From Microbacteriaceae bacterium PS02068 (GTDB lineage: Bacteria; Actinomycetota; Actinomycetes; Actinomycetales; Microbacteriaceae): DNA of 64,000 nucleotides. The translations under genes were made by a program, and so were the position numbers. The notes beneath the pieces were generated by a model. That model did not search any database. It saw only the letters and a list, made by a program, of their open reading frames with translations, and was not told the origin of the DNA. The first letter of the stretch is position 1. The number at the start of each line of letters is the position of its first letter. The stretch covers positions 36,449 to 100,448 of the forward strand of contig JASCPF010000005.1 of assembly GCA_029959325.1 (NCBI GenBank), written 5' to 3'. Positions 35,799 through 44,667 of this stretch are shown one piece after another.

Positions 35799-35817
35799 CC
35801 GACCGGAGTGATCCCGC

Positions 35818-36447
35818 ATGCGCACCCCCACCACCCTGACACGCCCACCCCGCCGCGCCGTCACCGCCGCCGCGGTCGCCGTGTTCGGCGCGCTCGTCCT
35901 GCTTCTGGCCGGGTGCACCGCCCAGACGCCCGGCCTGTTGTCCTCCTCCCCGTCCCCGGGGTATCTGTCCGCGGACGAGACCGTGCGGGAGATCCCCGCC
36001 GACCAGCGCGACGACCCGGTCACCTTCACCGGCACCACCGACACCGGGGAGCAGGCGGATTCCACCGCGTGGGCGGGTTCGGTCGTTGTGGTGAACTTCT
36101 GGTACGCCGCCTGCCCGCCCTGCCGTGCCGAAGCGCCCGACCTGGAAGCCCTCGCCCAGACCTACCAGCCCGACGGTGTCGTGTTCATCGGCGTCAACGT
36201 GCGCGACAGCGCCGACACCGCCGCCGCGTTCGAGAACCAGTTCGGCATCACCTACCCGTCGATCCTGGACGCCACCACCGGCACCGTGCAAGCAGCGTTC
36301 GCCGGGAAAGCCGCCCCCGGCGCCGTGCCCACCACCATCGTCCTGGACCGCACCGGTCGGATGGCCGCCCGCATCATCGGGCAACTGCCTACCCGCACCA
36401 CCCTCGCCGCCCTCATCGACACCGTCCTCGCCGAGACGAGCCCCTGA
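35818..36447 (+). CDS. TlpA-like thiol-disulfide lipoprotein
   Basis: This 209-residue thioredoxin-fold lipoprotein has a signal peptide ending LLLAGC near residue 38. The redox motif Cys99-Pro-Pro-Cys102 lies within FWYAACPPCRAEAP, and the cis-Pro is in AVPTTIV. It would reduce apocytochrome or copper-protein thiols outside the membrane, taking electrons from the CcdA protein encoded immediately downstream (ATGA overlap). Its lipobox makes it a client of the Lgt in the same operon. Confidence 0.93.
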   Translation: MRTPTTLTRPPRRAVTAAAVAVFGALVLLLAGCTAQTPGLLSSSPSPGYLSADETVREIPADQRDDPVTFTGTTDTGEQADSTAWAGSVVVVNFWYAACPPCRAEAPDLEALAQTYQPDGVVFIGVNVRDSADTAAAFENQFGITYPSILDATTGTVQAAFAGKAAPGAVPTTIVLDRTGRMAARIIGQLPTRTTLAALIDTVLAETSP

Positions 36448-37175
36448 TGGGGGAGATCATCACCGCCGGCAGCATCTGGGCCGCCCTCCCCCTCGCCCTC
36501 CTCGCCGGGCTGGTGTCCTTCGCCTCCCCCTGCGTGCTCCCCCTCGTGCCCGGCTACCTCGGCTACCTCACCGGCACCACCACCACCGCGGGGGTCTCCC
36601 GGTGGCGGGCGCTGGCCGGGACCGGGCTGTTCACCCTCGGCTTCTCCGTCCTGTTCATCGGCTACGGGGCCGCGTTCGGCGCCCTGGGGGCCTGGCTCAT
36701 CCGCTGGCAAGATCTCCTCACCCGCATCCTCGGGATCGTGGTCCTGCTGATGGGGCTCGTGTTCCTCGGCGTGTTCCGGCTCTTCCAACGCACCGCGAAA
36801 CCCGCCATCCACCCACCCAGCGGGCTGGCCGGAGCTCCCCTGCTCGGCATCGCGTTCGGGCTCGGCTGGACCCCGTGCCTGGGCCCCACCCTCGCCGCGA
36901 TCTCCGCCCTCAGCCTCACCACCGGCAACCCCGCCCGCGGCGCCCTCCTCGCCGTCACCTACTGCCTGGGCCTGGGGCTGCCCTTCATCGCCGCTGCGGC
37001 CGGCCTGAACTGGGCTACCGGAAGCATCGCGTTCCTGCGCCGCCACATCCGCACCATCAACATCACCGGCGGGGTCCTCATGATCGCCACCGGCATCGCG
37101 ATGATCAGCGGAGCCTGGTCACTCCTCATCTCCAGCATCCAGAACCTCATCGGAGCCACCGTGCTCCCCCTCTAA
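36447..37175 (+). CDS. ccdA: CcdA-type cytochrome c biogenesis/thiol transporter
   Basis: This 242-residue protein has six membrane segments. The two redox Cys residues lie in SFASPCVLPLVPGYLGYL (near residue 28) and GWTPCLGPTLAAIS (near residue 138). CcdA carries electrons from cytoplasmic thioredoxin to TlpA/ResA-like proteins outside. It overlaps tlpA by one base and closes the plus-strand operon; a hairpin follows at 37189-37211. Confidence 0.95.
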   Translation: MGEIITAGSIWAALPLALLAGLVSFASPCVLPLVPGYLGYLTGTTTTAGVSRWRALAGTGLFTLGFSVLFIGYGAAFGALGAWLIRWQDLLTRILGIVVLLMGLVFLGVFRLFQRTAKPAIHPPSGLAGAPLLGIAFGLGWTPCLGPTLAAISALSLTTGNPARGALLAVTYCLGLGLPFIAAAAGLNWATGSIAFLRRHIRTINITGGVLMIATGIAMISGAWSLLISSIQNLIGATVLPL

Positions 37176-37188
37176 CACACCTCTAACA

Positions 37189-37211
37189 CCCCGCTGCCGC
37201 CGGGAGCGGGG
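37189..37211 (+). terminator. Hairpin after ccdA
   Basis: CCCCGCT (37189-37195) pairs with AGCGGGG (37205-37211) across a 9-base loop. There is no T-run, so intrinsic termination would be weak, but it lies directly after the last gene of the operon. Confidence 0.5.
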
Positions 37212-37271
37212 CCATGGCGTTAGCCGCCAGGGCCGGACCGGCTCCCTGCCGCATCACAGAAAGGACAGACC

Positions 37272-38783
37272 ATGCGACCACACGGCAGCCGTGACCGCGC
37301 CCCCATCCCGTCCGAGCCGGACCCGGCCCGCGGTTCCCCGGCGCTGGGGGCAGGGGGCGTCTGGGTCGCCGCAGCGGCCGCGGCCGCCGGGGTTGGGTCG
37401 GCGTATTGGGACGACTCCTGGCACACCACCCTCGGCCGGGACAGCACCTTCATCCCTCCGCACCTGCTGCTGTATGCGTCGATCCTCACCGTCGGGGTCG
37501 TGATCGCCGGCTGGGGGTGGCGGCGGCTGGCCGCGACACGATCCGTGGCCGCCGTGTTCCGCACTCCCGGGTTCGCCCTCGCGGTCGCTGCGGCGGGCGC
37601 GACCGCGGCGGCCGCGCCCGCCGACGCGTTCTGGCACACCGCGTTCGGGCGTGACGCGGTGCTCTGGTCGCCCCCGCACCTGCTGTCGGTGATCGGCACC
37701 CTGTGCGTGCTGATCGGCCTGCTCACCGGCACCGACCGGCTCGTGCCTGCCCCGCCGCGGATCGCCCTGGCCGCAGGCGTGCTGGGGGCGGCGCTGATCA
37801 TCGTGATGGAATACGACACCGACGTGCCCCAGTTCACCGAGACCCTGTACCTGCCGCTGCTGCTGGCGACCACGCTCGGCGCGGCATGGGTGATCACCGC
37901 CCTGGTCCCCGGCCGCACCCGCCTTGTCCTCGTCGTCGCCGGGCACCTGGTGTTCCGGGTGGTGCTGTGGGTGCTGCTCACCAGCGCGGGGTGGCTCGCC
38001 CCCGACCTGCCGGTCGCGGTGGCCGGGCTCTTCCTGCTGGCCTTGCCCGTCGGCCTGTGGCGGTGGCCGGTGGCCGCCCTCGCCGTGGCCACCCTGCAAC
38101 TGCTGGCCTCCGGGACCGGGATCAGCAGCGTCCCACCCACCCCCGTCGCCTGGTCTGCCGTCGGCACCACCACGGTGATCATCGTCAGCATGATCGCCCT
38201 CACCGTGCGGCCGGGGACTCGACTCCGATCCGGGGCCGCGGCCGCGGCCCTCACCCTTCTGCTGGTCGCCCTCGCCCCGCCGCCACCCGCGCAGGCGCAC
38301 GACCCCGGCCAGGGCACCGCCTACGGCACCGCACAGATGACAGTCACCGGCGACGGCACCGGGCAGCTGACCGTCACCATCACCGGCATCCGCCTCACCG
38401 ACGACACCGACCTCACCCCGACCCGGTTGGTCGCCCGCCGCGCGGGAGAGGACCTCACCGCGCCGCTGCGCGCGCAACCCGGCACCCCGCCTCCCGGCAC
38501 CTTCACCGGGGAACTGGCGCTGCCGTCACCGGGGCTGTGGTTCGTGTACGCCCAGTTCGCCACCGGCGAACGCACCCTCGAGGTGTGGGTGCCCGTCGAT
38601 CAGCAGCTCACCGGCCCGCAGAGCCAGCAGCGCAACCTCTACCAGCCCGTCACCGCCGCCGCCCCGTCACCGGGGCAGATCATCCTCGGTGCCGTGCTCC
38701 TCGCCGTCTCGGCGGCGCTCACGGTCGCCGCGGCCGTCACCGTCGCCCGCCGCCGACGCGTCCTCCCTCCCTCCACCGCCTGA
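37272..38783 (+). CDS. Polytopic membrane protein with duplicated WHT-GRD-PPHLL motif and extracellular domain
   Basis: This 503-residue protein has about nine membrane segments and a C-terminal extracellular beta-rich domain starting at the AHDPGQGTAYG signal-like junction, ending in one membrane anchor. Two regions repeat a motif: SWHTTLGRDSTFIPPHLL (near residue 50) and FWHTAFGRDAVLWSPPHLL (near residue 121). The extracellular part recalls FixH/CopC-like copper domains, but I cannot assign a family. It follows the ccdA hairpin and precedes the convergent oxidase gene. A metal transport role is suspected. Confidence 0.75.
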   Translation: MRPHGSRDRAPIPSEPDPARGSPALGAGGVWVAAAAAAAGVGSAYWDDSWHTTLGRDSTFIPPHLLLYASILTVGVVIAGWGWRRLAATRSVAAVFRTPGFALAVAAAGATAAAAPADAFWHTAFGRDAVLWSPPHLLSVIGTLCVLIGLLTGTDRLVPAPPRIALAAGVLGAALIIVMEYDTDVPQFTETLYLPLLLATTLGAAWVITALVPGRTRLVLVVAGHLVFRVVLWVLLTSAGWLAPDLPVAVAGLFLLALPVGLWRWPVAALAVATLQLLASGTGISSVPPTPVAWSAVGTTTVIIVSMIALTVRPGTRLRSGAAAAALTLLLVALAPPPPAQAHDPGQGTAYGTAQMTVTGDGTGQLTVTITGIRLTDDTDLTPTRLVARRAGEDLTAPLRAQPGTPPPGTFTGELALPSPGLWFVYAQFATGERTLEVWVPVDQQLTGPQSQQRNLYQPVTAAAPSPGQIILGAVLLAVSAALTVAAAVTVARRRRVLPPSTA

Positions 38784-38965
38784 CCACGGCGAGGTCACCG
38801 CGCCCCGTTGCGGGCGGGCGGGCGATCTCGGCCCCGGCAACCGAAACGGTCGGGCACGATGAGCTGGGCACCCCTGGCATCGGCCTGCTGTGCTGCCGGA
38901 GGGCGCGGACGTGACTCGACGCGGCAGCGGCGACCTCAGCGGCGGCGGTTCTTCGGTTCGTGGGG

Positions 38966-40879
38966 TTATTCGGTGACGTTGATGATCATGGTCAGGCCGC
39001 CGGCGCCGTCGGTTTCGACGTTGTTGTTGGTGGTGTGGTGGTTGATGTGGCAGTGGATGAGCCACTGGCCGGGCTCGAGCGCGTTCCAGAGCACGTCGTA
39101 GCGTTGTCCCGGCCCGACGTTGATCGTGTCGGCCTGGAACTGCTGCGCCGTGGTGAGGGCCGCCCCGTCGCGGGCGACGACGGTGAACGGGCCGCCGTGG
39201 ATGTGCATCGGGTGAATGTCGATGGTGTTCGAGCCGATGAACCGCACCCGGAGGGTCTCGCCCACCTTCATGTCGATGGTCTCGGTGGCCGGGTATGCCT
39301 TCCCGTTGATGGTGAAGTAGTTCGGCATGCCCCCTTCCATCGGCATCGCCGGATAGGTCAGTCCCTCCCGGGACAGCCACTCCTGCAGCTGGATCGTGTA
39401 CTCGTGATCGGCGGGCGGCTGCAGGCCGGGGTCGGCGGGGTCGATGATCAGCGCCCCGTACAGGCCGAGGGCCTGCTGCCGGTCGGCGTGATCGTGGGAG
39501 TGGTAGAAGAACGTGCCCCACTGCTTCACCGTGTACTCGTACCGGTAGGTGTCGCCGGGTTGGATGGGATCCTGGGTGATCCCGGCGGGCCCGTCCATCT
39601 CGTTGGGCACGTCCAGGCCGTGCCAGTGCACGGTTGTGGACTCGTCGAGCTCGTTGGTGACGTCGATGCGGATCCGGTCGCCCTGGGTGACCTGCAGCCG
39701 AGGCCCCGGGATCTGCCCGTTGTATGCGTACGCGTCGACGGTGACGCCGGGGAGGATCTCCCAGCGGATCTGGGACACGGTCAGTTCGAACACCTTCACC
39801 CCGTCCTCGATGCGGGCAGGTTCCAGCACCTCGTCGCCGCGGGTGTCCACGTCGTACGCGGCGGTCGCGGCCCGCGGGTCGACGGCGGCCATGTCCCGCA
39901 TCGCCTCGGCGGGGGTGTCACGGGTCATGATCATCCCGGGCGGCATGATCAGCCCACCGACGTCGTGCGCGCTGAGAGTCATGTTGACGGCGTTCGCGGG
40001 GGCGACCATCCCGACCACGAGCGCGATCGCGGAGAACGCGCCGACCACGGTCAGCTGCGGCACGGTCACCGCTCCGGCGCCAGAAGGCTGGTGCGCCTCA
40101 TGCCCCGACCCCGGCGACGACGCACCGCCCGCCGCCTGGTCGTGGCCGGCGTGCGCCTCCGGCCGCGGGCTGTGCTGCGCGTGCGCGTCATGCTCCTGGG
40201 GGTGGGTGGCGGGCTGGGGGCGGACGGTCATCAGACCGTGCTTGAGGCCCTTCTTCACCATCCACACGTTCACGGGATAAGCGAGCACGAACCCGACCGC
40301 GATCCCGAAACTCATCACCGCCCAGAACAGCAACTCGGTGGGCAGCATGGCCCGCATGTCGCGGCCCATCATCAGCAGCGACATCACCGGCGCCATGCCC
40401 GCCATCATCAAGTTCATGCTGATGAACTCGGGCAGGAACGAGCGGCGCACGTTCTGCCAGTAGCTGCCGCCCATCATGTTCTTCATGAACAGGGCCTGGA
40501 ACACGAACAACCCGAACGCGAACCCGGCGGCGTACTCGATGATCAGATCCAGCCACATCGGCAGGCCCAGCGACGCGACGACGACGGCGGCGACGATGAT
40601 GCCGGTGGCATCGCCCGCGACGCAGTGGATGGTCGAGCCGATGCCCTGCTTCCACAGCGGCCGGGTGAACTCCTCATGCTCTCCCGGCCGTGGCTCCTTG
40701 TCCGCGAGCACATACAGCAGCGCCCCGATCGGCCCCAGGTAGAGGGTGACCAGGATGAAGCCCCACTTCATCACCGCCGGCTCCGGGTTGTGACGGAACT
40801 GGTCCACCCCGACCCAGATCGTGCTGATCGCGACCAGCACGAACCAGGCGACCAGGAAATAGTCGATCGGTTGAATCAA
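38966..40879 (-). CDS. DUF4396 membrane domain fused to multicopper oxidase
   Basis: A membrane domain of about 220 residues (six segments, with a block from residue 36 resembling DUF4396: MKWGFILVTLYLGPIGALLY) is joined by a His-rich linker and one more membrane segment to an extracellular multicopper oxidase. Copper motifs are VHWHGLDV, FYHSHDHAD, HPMHIHGG and HCHINHHTTNNN. The TTG at 40879 is preferred over an in-frame GTG at 40915 because the predicted transcript start lies at or just downstream of that GTG and GGGAGAGG precedes the TTG. The DUF4396 part may deliver copper to the oxidase. Confidence 0.88.
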   Translation of the reverse strand: MIQPIDYFLVAWFVLVAISTIWVGVDQFRHNPEPAVMKWGFILVTLYLGPIGALLYVLADKEPRPGEHEEFTRPLWKQGIGSTIHCVAGDATGIIVAAVVVASLGLPMWLDLIIEYAAGFAFGLFVFQALFMKNMMGGSYWQNVRRSFLPEFISMNLMMAGMAPVMSLLMMGRDMRAMLPTELLFWAVMSFGIAVGFVLAYPVNVWMVKKGLKHGLMTVRPQPATHPQEHDAHAQHSPRPEAHAGHDQAAGGASSPGSGHEAHQPSGAGAVTVPQLTVVGAFSAIALVVGMVAPANAVNMTLSAHDVGGLIMPPGMIMTRDTPAEAMRDMAAVDPRAATAAYDVDTRGDEVLEPARIEDGVKVFELTVSQIRWEILPGVTVDAYAYNGQIPGPRLQVTQGDRIRIDVTNELDESTTVHWHGLDVPNEMDGPAGITQDPIQPGDTYRYEYTVKQWGTFFYHSHDHADRQQALGLYGALIIDPADPGLQPPADHEYTIQLQEWLSREGLTYPAMPMEGGMPNYFTINGKAYPATETIDMKVGETLRVRFIGSNTIDIHPMHIHGGPFTVVARDGAALTTAQQFQADTINVGPGQRYDVLWNALEPGQWLIHCHINHHTTNNNVETDGAGGLTMIINVTE

Positions 40880-40917
40880 CCTCGCCCGCCTCTCCCTCGC
40901 ACACGACTCCCCCACAC

Positions 40918-40945
40918 CTTATACCCCCTATAGGTATTCTTTCAA
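40918..40945 (-). promoter_or_regulatory. Promoter with CsoR box in the spacer
   Basis: On the minus strand TTGAAA (40940-40945), a 16-base spacer and TATAAG (40918-40923) form a good vegetative promoter. A CsoR-type palindrome TACCCCCTATAGGTA (40922-40936) fills the spacer and overlaps the -10. Copper-responsive repression of the DUF4396-oxidase gene is a strong inference. Confidence 0.7.
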
Positions 40946-41303
40946 TCGGCGCCGCCTCGGGTGCCGACGGGTGCACGTGCCCGGTGGGGCGAACCTGACG
41001 CAGCCGAGACGATCGCGGCGGAGTTCAGCGACCCGTGCCGTCCTCAACGGCGCCGCCGAAGAAGTCCGCACCGGCAGACTCGACCCCGACGGCGTCACGG
41101 CGATCCTGCTGCCCGCCTTGACCGACACCACGGCACCCCGAGGGCACTGATCCTTCCGCTCAGGAGACGGACGTCGTTCGCCGATAATCGAGAACGACGT
41201 GCCGGTGGACGCGATGTGGCTGCTCTGTCGGCGAAGGCGTGGAAGGCCTGCGGCCGGGCGAGATCCGGGAGACGCAAAGGTCGGATTGGTACAGTGAGGG
41301 ACT
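40946..41303. other. Spacer with a gene remnant
   Basis: No complete gene is visible in these 358 bases. A plus-strand frame closing at 41150 reads as the C-terminal tail of a regulator-like protein (AVLNGAAEEVRTGRLDPDGV, then LLPAL), with no start or N-terminal domain, so I regard it as debris. The last 60 bases should hold the promoter of the next gene; TACAGT (41290-41295) is a candidate -10. Confidence 0.5.
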
Positions 41304-41750
41304 ATGCCCCGCGACCCCCGATCCCGGCCCGACCGGGTCATCGCGGCGGGGTGGTGGTCGGGGCGGCTGCTGACCATCCTGGGCCTGGCACTTGTGCTCA
41401 TCATCGGCGGCTGGACCACCTCCCACACCACGGCTGACGCGCACGCCGACACCAGTGCGGGCTCCCCCGTCGCGACCGGCTCTACCCCAGACTCGGGGGC
41501 ACCGGTGGAGGGCCGGACGGCGTCGTCCTCTGCGGGGGTGTCCGTCGATGCGTCCGGGGCGTGGGGGTGCCTGATCGGGGTGGTGTGCACGCTGCTGGTA
41601 CTGGCGGCCGTGACGGCTTCCCGGCTCCAGGGCCGGCTGCGGATACTGCGGGTATCCCGTCCGGTGCGCGCGCCGCTGCTGGTGCCGGTGCCCGTGTCGC
41701 GGCGTCCGGCCGCGCCCTCACTGCTGCTGTTGTCGATTTCCCGAACCTGA
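41304..41750 (+). CDS. Small membrane protein, SISRT tail (copy 3)
   Basis: This 148-residue protein has an N-terminal membrane segment (LLTILGLALVLIIGGW), a Ser/Thr-rich extracellular loop, a second segment (LIGVVCTLLVLAAVTA) and the C terminus APSLLLLSISRT. Apart from the tail and the two-segment layout it differs strongly from copies 1 and 2, and its loop lacks their Cys/His residues. GAGGG precedes the ATG. Three proteins ending alike around one copper island imply a shared sorting or interaction signal. Function unknown. Confidence 0.72.
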   Translation: MPRDPRSRPDRVIAAGWWSGRLLTILGLALVLIIGGWTTSHTTADAHADTSAGSPVATGSTPDSGAPVEGRTASSSAGVSVDASGAWGCLIGVVCTLLVLAAVTASRLQGRLRILRVSRPVRAPLLVPVPVSRRPAAPSLLLLSISRT

Positions 41751-42018
41751 GATCCGGCATGCCGCCCACCCATGGGCGGCGTCTTCCCGCCCGCCCGTGT
41801 GCGGGCGCTGTGTGATGCCGATTTCTAGGTTTGGAGAATGTCTTGACGACCCGTATCACGGCGGCCCCCTTCGCCGGTCCGGTGCCGACGGCTGCGGCCG
41901 GTCACCGCCGCCCACCCGGCCCCGCTCGGCCCCGTCCGGCCCCGTCCCGCCGCGGCGCCGGCGCGATCATCCTCCGTCCATTCCCGCCCCGGCCCTCTTC
42001 TGCGGGGAGGGGGTGGTG

Positions 42019-43038
42019 ATGCGGTCGGGGTTGACGCATCGGCGGGCGATCATCGTCGGGGCCGGGCAGGCCGGGCTCGCGGTGGCCGCCGCGCTGATCG
42101 GGTTGGGGTTCCGGCCGCAGCAGGAGTTCGTGGTCGTCGACGCCGCCACGGACCGGCAACGCAGTTGGGCGTCCCGGTGGCATTCGATGCGGCTGCTATC
42201 CGACGCCCGCCACAGCACGCTGCCAGTCCGGCCTCTACCGGTGGACCCGCACGAGCACCCGCGGGCGGATGAGATCGCGAACTACCTGGACCAGGTGCAG
42301 CACACCCTGGGGGTGGACCCGTTCTGGGGGTTGCGTGTGGTCGGGGTGGAACGCGTCGGTCACGGGTCGGTGCTGCAGCTGCAGACCGCAGAGGGCGACG
42401 TGCAGACCCGCAACGTGGTGTGCGCGACCGGCGCCGCCACCCACCCCCGCATCCCTGCGTGGGCGCAGCAGCTGCGGGTGCCCGGGGTGGTGCTGCACAG
42501 CGCCCACTACCAATTCCCCCGGCAGGTGCCCACCGGGCGGGTGCTGATCGTCGGCGGCGGAAACAGCGGCGTGCAGCTGGCGCGAGAGCTATCCACCTCC
42601 CACGAGGTCACCCTCGCGGTCCGCACCCGGCGCCCGCACCGACCCGCCCGTACCTTCCCCGTCCACGCCCGGGCAGGCTCGTCCTGGCTGGGTCGCCCAC
42701 CCGCCGTGCAGCCGGTGTTCGGCGACAGCTACCATGCGCTGCGTCACGCGGGTGTGGCGGTCGCCCCGGCGGTGACCGGCGCGGACGGCGGGCAGGTCAC
42801 GTTCGCCGATGGCAGCACCCTCGCCCCGGACTCGGTAATCCTCGCCACCGGGTACGACCCCGGCGAGGACTGGCTCCCCGCCGAGGCGACCGCAGCCCGG
42901 TCCCGCCCGGCGATGACCGGGCTGCCGGGCTTGTTCGTCGCCGGGATCCCCGCCCACAGCCGCCCCGGAGCGGACACCCTCGCCGGGGTGTCCCGGGACG
43001 CCGCCGTAATCGCCCGCACCATCGCGGACCGGCCATGA
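42019..43038 (+). CDS. FAD-dependent monooxygenase-like oxidoreductase
   Basis: This 339-residue two-dinucleotide flavoprotein has an FAD-binding GAGQAGLAVA near residue 13 and an NADPH-binding GGGNSGVQLA near residue 175. A late ATGYDPGEDW segment is typical of flavin monooxygenase/thioredoxin reductase-like proteins. It has no CxxC redox pair. The ATG at 42019 follows GGGGAGGGGG, and its stop overlaps the ATG of the lnt-like gene. Such proteins recur in actinobacterial metal clusters (CzcO-like), but the reaction is unknown. Confidence 0.87.
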   Translation: MRSGLTHRRAIIVGAGQAGLAVAAALIGLGFRPQQEFVVVDAATDRQRSWASRWHSMRLLSDARHSTLPVRPLPVDPHEHPRADEIANYLDQVQHTLGVDPFWGLRVVGVERVGHGSVLQLQTAEGDVQTRNVVCATGAATHPRIPAWAQQLRVPGVVLHSAHYQFPRQVPTGRVLIVGGGNSGVQLARELSTSHEVTLAVRTRRPHRPARTFPVHARAGSSWLGRPPAVQPVFGDSYHALRHAGVAVAPAVTGADGGQVTFADGSTLAPDSVILATGYDPGEDWLPAEATAARSRPAMTGLPGLFVAGIPAHSRPGADTLAGVSRDAAVIARTIADRP

Positions 43039-44639
43039 CCGCCACCCCGACGACCCTCCAGGACCCGCACGGACGCCCCCAACCCACCCCGCCGAACCGC
43101 CGCGCCCGGGCGGTGATGCCATTGGCGATGGCGTTGCCGGTCGCGGCAGCCGCGGCGGTGCTGATGGATCTCGCCTACCCGGAGGTGGGATTCTGGCCGG
43201 CCGCGTTCGCCGCGACCGGGCTGCTGCTTCTCGCCCTGATCGGCCGGAGCGTGTGGGGGGCGGTGGCGGTCGGGGCGGTGTTCGGGTTGCTGTTCTTCGG
43301 GCTGCTGGTGTCCTGGACGACCCGGTATCTCGGGCCGGTGCCGTGGGCGGCACTGACCGTGGTGGAAGGGACCCTGACCGCGGTCGGGATCATCCCGCTG
43401 GCACTCGCCTACCGGTGGGTGCCGCGCGCCGCCCCCGGCCCGGTCGGACGCCTGCTCCTGCTGCCGGGCCTGGTGGCCGCGTTGTGGACGGGCCGGGAGG
43501 TGCTGCTGGGCGCCTGGCCGTACGGGGGGCTGCCGTGGGCGCGGCTCGGGATCACCCAAGCCGACAGCCCCCTCGTTCAGACGGTGTCCTGGGTCGGGGT
43601 GAGCGGGCTCACCTTCGATGGTCTTCACCGTCGCCGCCGCGATCGAAGCCATCCGGACCGGCCGGTGGCGTCGCCCGTTCCCCGCCGCCGTACCCGCCGT
43701 CACCACCCTGATGCTGGTCCTGGTCCCGGCGTTTCCCACCACACCGGCCGGGACGATGCGGGTCGGGGCGGTGCAAGGCAACGGCCCGTCCGGGTACTTC
43801 GACCAGCGCACCGTGGGGGCGATCGCCCGGGCGCAGGGGGACGCGACCGGCCCGGTGCTCGACGCGGATGTGGATCTGGTGGTGTGGCCGGAAGGGCTGG
43901 ATGCTGACCCGTTCCAGACCCCGTGGCTGGCCGAGTATCTCACCGGCATCAGCACCCGGGCAGGTGCCCCGCTGCTGGCGAACGCGGCCACCACGGCGGG
44001 CGGCAACATCTACAACACGTCGTTCCTGTGGGACCCGGCCACCACCGGTGCCACGCCGCAGCGGGAGCAGGTGCAGACGCACGCGAAACGCCACCCGGTG
44101 CCGTTCGGCGAGTACGTGCCCGACCGGGCGTTCTACACCCTGCTCGCCCCCGACCTGGTCGGGCTGCTGCAACGCGACTACGCGCACGGCACGGACGTGC
44201 CGCTGGTCACCGTCGGCGGTGTGCCGGTGGGGTTGGCGATCTGCTTCGACGTGATCTACGACGAGGTCATCGCCGAGAGCATCACCGCCGGTGCGGAGCT
44301 GCTGGTGTTCCAGACCAACAACGCCGACTTCCGCGGCACGGACGAGAACCTGCAGCAGCTCGCGGTCGCCAGAATCCGCGCGGTGGAGACCGGCCGTACC
44401 GTGGTGAACGTCTCCACCGTCGGCACCAGCCAGATCATCCGCCCCGACGGCAGCACCCTCACCGGTCTGCCCGCCGGACAGGCCGGGGCGCTGATCGCCG
44501 ACACCGACCTGCGCACCGGCATCACCCCCGCGTGCTCATCGGGCAAGGCGTCTCCGCTGTCACCTTGTGGGGTGGGCTGGGTGGTCTCGCCCTCACCGGC
44601 GCGATCGCCTGGCGGCGGCGCACCCCTGCTGTGGCCTGA
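43035..44639 (+). pseudogene. lnt: Apolipoprotein N-acyltransferase, two compensating frameshifts
   Basis: Homology to Lnt runs over the whole span but changes frame twice. The N-terminal membrane part (to SWVGVSGLTF, near 43615) is in one frame. The catalytic part, with Glu in VVWPEGLD, Lys in AKRHPVPFGEYVPDR and Cys in AICFDVIYDEV, is in the next. The last membrane segment returns to the first frame near 44532. The first change fits one extra base, the second one missing base. It is either a decayed gene or carries sequence errors. With lgt it would complete lipoprotein maturation. Confidence 0.8.
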
Positions 44640-44667
44640 CTAGGCATGCCCGCCAGACAACCCGGGG

